64,000 nucleotides of DNA from Crocodylus rhombifer (lineage: Eukaryota > Chordata > Crocodylia > Crocodylidae): NCBI GenBank assembly GCA_038503035.1, contig JAVSML010024338.1, forward strand, positions 49,868 through 113,867, read 5' to 3'. The notes beneath the pieces were generated by a model. The model did no database searches. It was not told where the DNA came from and worked only from the letters and a program-made list of their open reading frames with translations. Within the stretch, counting starts at the first letter, position 1. Each line of letters starts with the position of its first letter. The position numbers and the translations under genes were made by a program. This document shows, one piece after another, positions 56,915-64,000 of this stretch.

Positions 56915-59900
56915 GTACATGACCACAGCCCACTCTTTGGCGAGCGAGGCAGAGAGCTGCTGGGAAGAGGTGGCCTCCACACCTCTCCCCTGTGGAGGAG
57001 GCACTTCTCAGCCATACTGGCTGACCTGCTCCACCGGGGCTTTAAACTAAACCCGCTGGGGGATGGGGGGGACTACCACCACTACTGGCCCACTAAACAT
57101 CCCTTGCAAAGCCAGCAGGCCAAGGCACTTAAGGGAGCCCACCCCTGCCCCAGCCCTGGTTACAATCTGTGGGCAAGGTAAGAGCCCCCAAGGGGACACT
57201 TGCCTGCCTGTACACAAATGCCAGAAGCTTGGGGAACAAGCAGGAGGAGCTCGTCCTCCTGCTCAACGCAAATAATTATGATGTCATAGGGATAACAGAG
57301 ATCTGGTGAGACTCCACCCATGACTGGACCACAGGTATAGATGGCTATACCCTGTACAGGAGGTATCATGTGGATAAAAGGGGCAGGGGTGTAGTTCTCT
57401 ATGTTAAGGAAAGCTACATGTCCCTGCAAGCTGATGTTGGCAACAGGGTGGATGACTGGAGACCCTCTGGGTTAAAATCCATGGGGAACACAGCACAGGG
57501 GACACAGCGGTGGGTGTCTACTACAGACCTCCCACCCAAATTCAAGAGCTTGACCAGGAGTTCACCTGGGAACTGGCTGAGGCCACATGCTCCAGGACCA
57601 TGGTTGTCATGGATGACTTCAATTACCCAGACATCTCATGGGAGGAGCACTCAGCAAAATCTGAGCAGTCGCAAAGCTTCCTCTCATGTGTGGATGACCT
57701 TTACCTGACTCAAGAAGGTACTGGCTACTGGGGATAACCTAATCGGTGACCTAGTGATCAATGGGAAGCTGGGTGACAGTGACCATGAGCTGATCACCTT
57801 TACCATCCACTGTAAAGCTGGCAAGTCAGTCAGCAACACGGAAGTCCTTGACTTCAGGAAAGCTGACTTTGACAAGCTCAGGAGGCTTGTCAGTGAGGGC
57901 CTAAGGAACCACGACTCCAGGGAGAGGGGAGTTCAAGAAGAGTGGTTGCTTCTCAAGGGAATGATACTCAATGCACAACCTAATTCGATTCCATCTCGGA
58001 GGAAAGGCAGCAAGAGGGCACAGCAGCCCCCCTGGCCCTCCAGGGATCTAGCAGACCTCTTGAGGCTAAAAAGAAAGGCCTATGGAGGATGGGATTCACC
58101 TCCAAGGAGGATTATTCTGCACTGGTCCGGTCCTGCAGGGAGCAAACCAGGAAAGCCAAGGCTGCAACTGAACACCAACTATCTTTGAGCATCAAGGACA
58201 ATAAAAAGTCCTTTTTCAGATATGTGGGGAGCCAGAGGAAAAGCAAGGGCAACACTGGACCCCTGCTGAACCAGATGGGGCAACTGACAACTGACACCCA
58301 GGAAAAAGCCAACCTATTAAATGGGTACTTTGCATCGGTCTTTCATCAGTCCCATGGGACACCCATGCCCACTATGGGACAGGGAGGTCCAGGTGAGGGA
58401 GAGCCCCTGCTCTCAATTAATGCTGACCTCGTGAAGGAACACCTTGACAAGCTGGATACCTTCAAGTCAGCCAGCACTGACAATCTACACCCCAGGGTAC
58501 TCAAGGAGCTGGCGAGCATCATAGCCCAGCCCCTGGCACGGATCTTTGAAAACTCCTGGTGCTCTGGTGTAGTGCCCGAAGACTGGAAGAAGGCCAATGT
58601 GGTGCCTATCTTCAAGAAAGGGATAAAAGTGGATCCAGCTAACTATAGGCCCATCAGCCTGACTTCTATCCTGGGTAAGATCTTAGAAAAGTTTATTAAA
58701 GAGGCCATCCTTAAGGGACTGGCCAATGCCAACATCCTAAGGGATAGCCAGCACGGGTTTGTTGCGGGTAGGTCTTGCTTGACGAATCTCATTTCCTTCT
58801 ACGACCAGGTGACCTATCACCTGAACAAGGGAGAAGAAATTGATGTCATATCTTGACATCAAAAAAGCCTTTGATCTGGTATCTCATGATCACCTCTTGG
58901 TGAAACTGGCCAATTGTGGCCTTGGGTTCACCACGATCCACTGGCTGGGAAATTGGCTTCGTGGTCAGACCCAGAGGGTAGTAATTGATGGAAGTCACTC
59001 ATCCTGGTGTCCTGTGACCAGTGGGGTCCCCCACTGTACTTGGACCCATATTGTTCAACATCTTAATTGATGGTGTGGACATTGGAGTCAGAAGCGAACT
59101 GGCCAAGTTCGCCAATGACACCAAACTTTGGGGCAGGGCATCCACACGAGAAGACAGGTGGGTGATCCAGGCTGACCTGGACAGGCTCAACAAATGGGCA
59201 GATGAGAACCTGATGGTGTTTAACACTGAAAAATGCAAAGTTCTTTAACTTGGGAAGAAAAACCTGCAGCATCCTTATAGGCTCAGCAATGCTACGCTGG
59301 CTAGCACTACGGAAGAAAGAGACTTGGGGGTCATCACTGACCACAAGATGAACATGAGCCTGTAATGTGATGCTGTGGCTAGTAAAGCAACCAAAACACT
59401 GGCTTGCATCCATAGATGCTTCTCAGGCAAATCCCAGGACGTCATTCTCCCCTTGGACTCAGCCATGGTGAGGCTGGAGTATTGCGTCTAGTTTTGGGCT
59501 CCACAATTCAAAAAGGATGTGGAGAAGCTTGAGAGAGTCCAGAGGAGAGCCATGCGCATGATCAGAGGTTAGGAAACCAGACCTTATGACGACAGGCTGA
59601 GAGCCACGGGGCTTTTTAGTCTGGAAAAGCGTAGGCTCAGGGGTGATCTGATGGCCACCTATAAGTTTATCAGGGGTGACCACCAGGATCTGGGGGAACA
59701 TTTGTTCACCAGAGCGCCCCAAGGGATGACGAGGTCGAACGGTCACAAACTCCTGCAAGACCGTTTCAGGCTGGACATAAGGAAGAATTTCTTTACTGTC
59801 CGAGCCCCCAAGGTCTGGAACAGCCTGCCAGCGGAGGTGGTTCAAGCACCTACATTGAACACCTTCCAGAGTAAATTGGATGCTTCTCTTGCTGGGATCC

Positions 59901-59998
59901 TATAACCCCAGCTGACTTCCTGCCCTTTGGGCAGGGGGCTGGACTCGATGATCTCCCGAGGTCCCTTCCAGCCCTGATGTCTATGAAATCTATGAAAA
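56915..59998 (+). mobile_element. Near full-length ORF2 CR1 LINE, decayed
   Basis: Covers nearly all of ORF2 across several frames. Upstream is a leader with 'ggctttaaactaaacc'. The AP endonuclease starts with YTNARSLGNKQEELVLLL (57211), then GITEIW ends at a TGA (57307), then RGRGVVLYVKESY, DDFNYPDISW (about 57615) and GDSDHELITF (about 57773). The linker and RT follow: DNKKSFFRYV, NLHPRVLKELA, DWKKANVVPIFKKG, NYRPISLTSILGK, HGFVAGRSCLTNL. A frameshift precedes YLDIKKAFDLVSHD. Palm C reads FAND (59108-59119), so one catalytic Asp is changed. The C-terminal block LDIRKNFFTVRAPKVWNSLP ends at 59905. The UTR 'ggactcgatgatctcccgag' closes with 'tctatgaaatctatgaaaa'. It differs from the 41.1-kb subfamily in 3' UTR and tail unit. 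ORF1 is absent. Confidence 0.92.
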
Positions 59999-60892
59999 CT
60001 GTTTTAGATCAGGTCTCAGTTTCTTGTTAGCTCTCAATTAATACTGGTGGAGGAATTCTGGGTTCACTTACAAGGAGGTGGTAGATATCAGGACTGAATT
60101 TGGCCTGGACTACACCTGCAAATTGTTCCTAGAATCTTCTCAGGGATGCAAGTAGCATGACTCTCCAGTGCCATGATCAGAAGATGTGGTTGCAATGATT
60201 TTTGCCTGTTCACTAGTTTTTGCTGCCCTCAGGCAATTATGCTTTAGGATGTTTCTTTCACTATGTTTCAAAAGTATTTGTTATGAGGAATACTTATTAT
60301 GTTACTCTGGAAGCACAACAACTGAGGAAGGACTCTAATCCGGATTCTTTTTTTATTTATTTTTTTCAGTATAGATTCTCTTTCTATATTCCAGGAATAA
60401 TTTGCTATTCAACTCTTGCACTAAGAAGTCAATTATCATCAAACAGTAAATGAAAAGGAAGATAGATGCCTGAAATAAAGAAGATGTGTCTAGAAGGGGA
60501 GAAAATCAGTGACCTATCACTATGCTGAAATCTGTAGTGTGCTTCTGTTAATGCCAGCTGACTGCACTCCATCTGCAGAAATATTCTTTCCCTGCTACAT
60601 TATTTCAGTATTCAATTAAACACACATTTACTTTACATTACACTGGAAATGTACATTAGCATTCTACCGTACTATGGAATGGGGCCCTATGTACAGCCAT
60701 AATGGTTTACATGTTTTATCTTGTTCTCACACAGTCATCTCTTGGAGAATTCCTTTTTTTCTTGTAATTCACTTCTTTGCATTATATGAATTTACCTTCC
60801 CACTTCCTATATGCAAATTCCATTTAAAACACACACTTTTTTCATGGACTCTATGCATTTACACCTACCCTGGTCTGTCATTCAGTAGATCA
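59999..60892. other. AT-rich DNA, nothing recognised
   Basis: No gene recognised. Short pyrimidine tracts near 60350-60370 look acceptor-like but have no matching donor. Confidence 0.4.
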
Positions 60893-60932
60893 TATCTCTC
60901 TCTCTCTCTCTCCCTCTTGCTCTCTAATTTAG
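60893..60932. repeat. (TC)n tract
   Basis: About ten 'tc' dinucleotides followed by interrupted 'ctctct' sequence. Confidence 0.9.
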
Positions 60933-60954
60933 AATTTAAACCGACAGGGTGTCT

Positions 60955-61080
60955 CCAGATGACTAGACAAGGTTTTTTTGGGTAAATTTGATATCTTCTA
61001 TTAGACCAACTCATATAGTTGGAAAAATACTTCTTTGTAGGCTTTCGGGTACAAATACTCTTCATGTAGTTTGCAGTGCT
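60955..61080 (-). repeat. Dispersed reptile-type repeat, reverse orientation
   Basis: On the minus strand: 'catgaagagtatttgtaccc', 'gaaagcctacaaagaagtat', 'ttttccaactatatgagttg', 'gtctaatagaagatatcaaa', 'tttaccca..aaaccttgtct'. I recall this order ('gaaagcttgc...ttggtctaataaaagatat...acccaccttgtct') as a very common repeat in turtle and crocodile DNA. Related to 20225-20640. Confidence 0.5.
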
Positions 61081-62025
61081 GCAGAAATGTCTGTGTGTTC
61101 ATTGCACTGCTAATTGTCAGTGTGGCAGGTTTTTTATGACAATGGGACATCCTGGTGTCAAAAAAAAAAATGTGGAAGAAAAAATGCAGCAGTGCACATC
61201 ATGGCAGTGTGTACCAGCTGAAACTGGAGCTTAGTCTTCCAGAGCTATGCTCTGGCTGCCGGACAGGCTCTGCCTTCCTGGATCACCCCAGCAGGCCCCC
61301 AGGACTACAGGTGCTGACTCCATCCTTCCCTACCCCACCCAGGGCAATGTGCTGCATGCCAAAGCATGTGTGCAGGGATGCATGCTCATCTGGATGTGTC
61401 CACAGGGGCCAAAATGTCTGTTTTTTCTTTTTTGTAAATCCCAAAGTACTTTATGATTATTCAAATACTATTTTACATATTATTAAAAAATGTGATCGCT
61501 ATATCTATAAATATAAAAGTGGTCTTTATTTAAGGTAGGGATTCTAGTTACCAGCATAAGGTGGGAAACAATTTAGTGGCCATTAAAAACTATTCCTGCA
61601 GTTATCTGTATAGCAGGTTTCTACTTCTTAAGTGTTGGCTTTCCAGTCTCATCCTGAACAGCTAATCTGTTAATATTATTATCTTTCCTTTTGCAAACAT
61701 GAAGGACAGGAAAGAATGGTAGCGTTCTAGTACATTTGAATTGTACTTTAATGATGAAAATGATATCAATTTAAATGCAAAAATGAATATAATGACCAGC
61801 ATTTCCTTTGTTATATAAGTTAAGGTACAGTGTTAGGTGTATATTCTTGGGAACAGGAGAAATCTATCTTTGTATCACATGTACCATGTGCAATTATCTT
61901 ATGAACCAATGATTCTCATCTGTAGTGAAAGGAATTTGCACTTCTTTTATATTCCATTATCATGAGACACCTAATTCCCCATTGTCCCAGGCAATGTCAG
62001 TAGTGTAACCAAGATGGGAGAGACA
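61081..62025. other. Unassigned
   Basis: 61150-61420 is GC-richer and gives overlapping plus-strand frames without motifs. 61430-62000 is AT-rich. No gene recognised. Confidence 0.35.
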
Positions 62026-62277
62026 GTGCACATCTACACAAGACGTTAACTGAGCAGTAGCATAGTAACACTTCACAGCGTGCTGGGCAAAACCTGAGCT
62101 AATAAGTTACTGCAAAGTAGTATTAGGCTACTATGCAATAAGTGTCACCGAATAGCCATATGCTGGTGCTACTACACAGTAGTGTGAGTTACTGAGCATT
62201 AATTTAGTACTTGGTTAACCAAGTACTAAACTTAATGTGCAGTTACTACAGTGCATTAATGAATGTGTAGACACATC
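62026..62277. mobile_element. MITE with 'tctacac' termini and internal palindrome
   Basis: The left end 'gtgcacatctacacaagacg' and the reversed right end 'ggatgtgtctacacattcat' are inverted repeats. The interior is rich in 'ttactgc/gcagtaa' and contains the perfect 28-bp palindrome at 62203-62230, so the element folds on itself. Related to 19023-19242. No coding capacity. Confidence 0.65.
62203..62230. repeat. Perfect 28-bp palindrome
   Basis: The two halves TTTAGTACTTGGTT and AACCAAGTACTAAA are exact reverse complements with no spacer. Beyond this the arms remain complementary with small bulges ('gcattaa' against 'ttaatgtgc'). Confidence 0.9.
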
Positions 62278-62722
62278 CATAGAGAAGCAGCCCTTAGTGC
62301 TAGCTAAGGAAGTAGGTGGAAAAATAACAGCTGCTGTTGTTGCCATGCTGCTAGCTGTCAGAAATTGCTGCTGCTTCTGTACCATCATTGCTGTCCCAGC
62401 TGCATTGTTACACCCCTGGAAAATAAACAAACATACAGCAAAAAAATATTCCAGACCAGTTTAGCTATCTTCAAATGTCTTTTAAAGTTACAAAGCTAAT
62501 AAAGAAATAACTATAAAAGATACTTTGTAGTTTGTATCACAGTTACATTTTAGCTCTTCCATTTTTTTTCCACTGGTACATTAATGCTGTAAGTGATTAT
62601 ATGACATGAAAGATATACTTCCCAAAACTAAACATCTGATCCCTGAAATATGAACAGTCAGAGTGTTTAATTGCAGCTATAGTACTGTTAGCTGTGAGGA
62701 AAAGATTGATCAAAAACAGAAA
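62278..62722. other. Unassigned, no gene recognised
   Basis: No recognised feature. A 75-codon frame overlapping the MITE is incidental. Confidence 0.4.
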
Positions 62723-63059
62723 GGCTGCCTATACACATGCTCTGAGATTGGGAGCGGGGGGGGGGGCATTTTAATTAGAGCTGTTCCTGGACAGTGACTC
62801 TAATTAAAACAGCACACTATCACATGTATGAAGCCCCTGCACACTTAAAAATGGCTTCAGGATGCTTTATCTAAACCTCATTTGATGAGGGTTTAACTAA
62901 AGCACCCCCATAAACATTTTACGATGTGTGGGGGCTTAATGCACATGATAGCAAGGTGATGCTGGAGTGTTCTCATTAAAATATGGTGCAAACTCAATTA
63001 GTGGCATTTGCTTTGATGCAATCTAATTAGAACATGAATGAGCATGTGTATAGGCAGCC
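62723..63059. mobile_element. MITE with perfect 20-bp terminal inverted repeats, 337 bp
   Basis: GGCTGCCTATACACATGCTC at the left end is the exact reverse complement of GAGCATGTGTATAGGCAGCC at the right end. Inside are a G-run of 12 (about 62756-62767), a hairpin with arms 'cattttaattagag' and 'ctctaattaaaac' shared with the element at 17820, and a second small foldback 'aaacctcatttgatgagggttt'. The flanks show no clear duplication longer than AA, so the superfamily is open. No coding capacity. Confidence 0.85.
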
Positions 63060-64000
63060 AAGGCCCCATTACCTTTACTTATATTATGCCCAGTAATAAG
63101 CTTTATACTGGAAATAGGGAGCTGTAGGATTGAGTCAGAAGCTACTCTTACAATATGTCATTTTCAAGTGATATAAGTGCAGAAGTATACAGATCAGATC
63201 CAAAAACGCTACTTCCATTAAAATGTAAGAAAAAATCCAGAAATCTACATGTGTTTTTGCTGATTTACTAAGAAAAATCAGTATTCAAATATCATCTGAA
63301 TTTCTGCTTTGTTTACTCTGAAGCAGGTTTCATATTAGTATCTCCTGCAAAGTTGTAACGACTCACATTTCTTGTCAAAGAAGACTTACATTTATTACAA
63401 AACTTACATATAACTTTATTTATTGGCTGCTGCCTGTAACTGGGTATGTGATAAAATGCCATTTTCAGATTTAGGATATATTGTACAAAACTCAAGACCT
63501 ATTGTTGGGACATGACATGAAAATGGAATAAAAATGAAAGTCCCTTCTGTGGCAATCACAAAAAAATCAGTCTAGTAATTCCCTGTAAATAGGGTGGTGG
63601 AAGTGTGGGGGGAGGAATCCTGAGGATCCTAAAAAAGATGACTGTCTACAGAAGAATCCAAACTGAATATGATTTTAGTTTTATAAATTTCTAATGGAGA
63701 GCAAGTTATATTTTACCTCTTGCATACATTTAGATGCTGATAATAAGGTACGGAATATTGTCTGTAGTGTTTACTAGAGACTACAGACTTATTCTAGTTG
63801 CAAAATTTCATCATTTTTTAATGGAAAAATAATTATTTTCACAGATTTTACCTATAACTTGTTTCACTAAAATCCTATTCTATATTCATTGCAATTTGTA
63901 TGTATATATATCTCAAACACTATGCAAATCACTACCAAAAAGTAAATATTAGCTCTGTTCATTGACTCCAATTCTCCATTTCTCCCTAAAAAAAAAAAAA
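63060..64000. other. AT-rich DNA to window end
   Basis: No gene or named repeat recognised. The window ends in a run of 12 A, which by itself does not mark a retroposed tail because no element body could be identified upstream. Confidence 0.4.

Noticed and set aside
1..64000. CRISPR arrays, operons, phage or bacterial insertion sequences
   Set aside because: No regularly spaced repeats with unique spacers and no dense coding; all features are those of an amniote genome.
63988..64000. Terminal A-run as a retrogene poly(A) tail
   Set aside because: No processed gene body is recognisable upstream, and the run is cut by the window edge.

Overview
The window is nuclear DNA from a vertebrate, most likely a non-mammalian amniote. 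It is AT-rich. CR1-type LINEs in many stages of decay dominate it, mixed with short hAT-like and pogo-like DNA transposons and decayed MIR/CORE-SINE and L2-like pieces. There is no L1 or Alu. The younger CR1 copies end in short 'ctatgaaa' type repeats, and one MITE family carries a 'tgtctacac' terminal motif. From memory this profile fits a crocodilian best, then a turtle; I could not test it against a database.

I found no host protein-coding gene. Every open frame longer than about 100 codons lies in a LINE or is a chance frame in GC-rich or low-complexity DNA. The window looks intergenic or deep-intronic. The best hint of a host transcript is a 123-bp segment at 27343-27465 with good splice sites on both sides. 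It has stops in all three frames, so it would be an untranslated or lncRNA exon.

Layout: 0-1.3 kb, an unusual junction of two different LINE reverse transcriptases, then a MITE end. 1.9-7.2 kb, old MIR and minus-strand CR1 fragments and one 401-bp hAT element. 9.7-10.5 kb, a decayed R2-like LINE with zinc-finger and restriction-like endonuclease traces. 10.6-11.1 kb, a G-rich degenerate tandem repeat. 14.0-15.2 kb, a pyrimidine-rich block with a minisatellite. 16.3-20.6 kb, a cluster of hAT and 'tctacac' MITEs, a CR1 tail and a tRNA-derived SINE head. 20.6-27.5 kb, mostly single-copy AT-rich DNA with a perfect 21-bp hairpin at 22.1 kb and the candidate exon. 28.3-28.9 kb, an L2-like tail. 30.1-33.6 kb, hAT, a GC-rich block and a pogo-like MITE. 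34.6-36.5 kb, an old internally deleted CR1. 36.7-39.5 kb, two GC-rich DNA elements. 41.1-43.4 kb, the youngest CR1, with a ~730-codon frame broken by one stop. 46.7-47.1 kb, a second pogo-like MITE. 49.8-51.0 kb, a possible solo LTR. 53.2-55.0 kb, a tandem repeat and a 1.27-kb hAT-like element with a 7/8 target-site duplication. 56.7-60.0 kb, two CR1 insertions almost back to back. 60.9-63.1 kb, further MITEs.

Nothing here works as a gene system. The elements record successive LINE, SINE and DNA-transposon activity, and the CR1 copies show graded decay of the reverse-transcriptase active site (FADD, FAND, FANN, FTVD).
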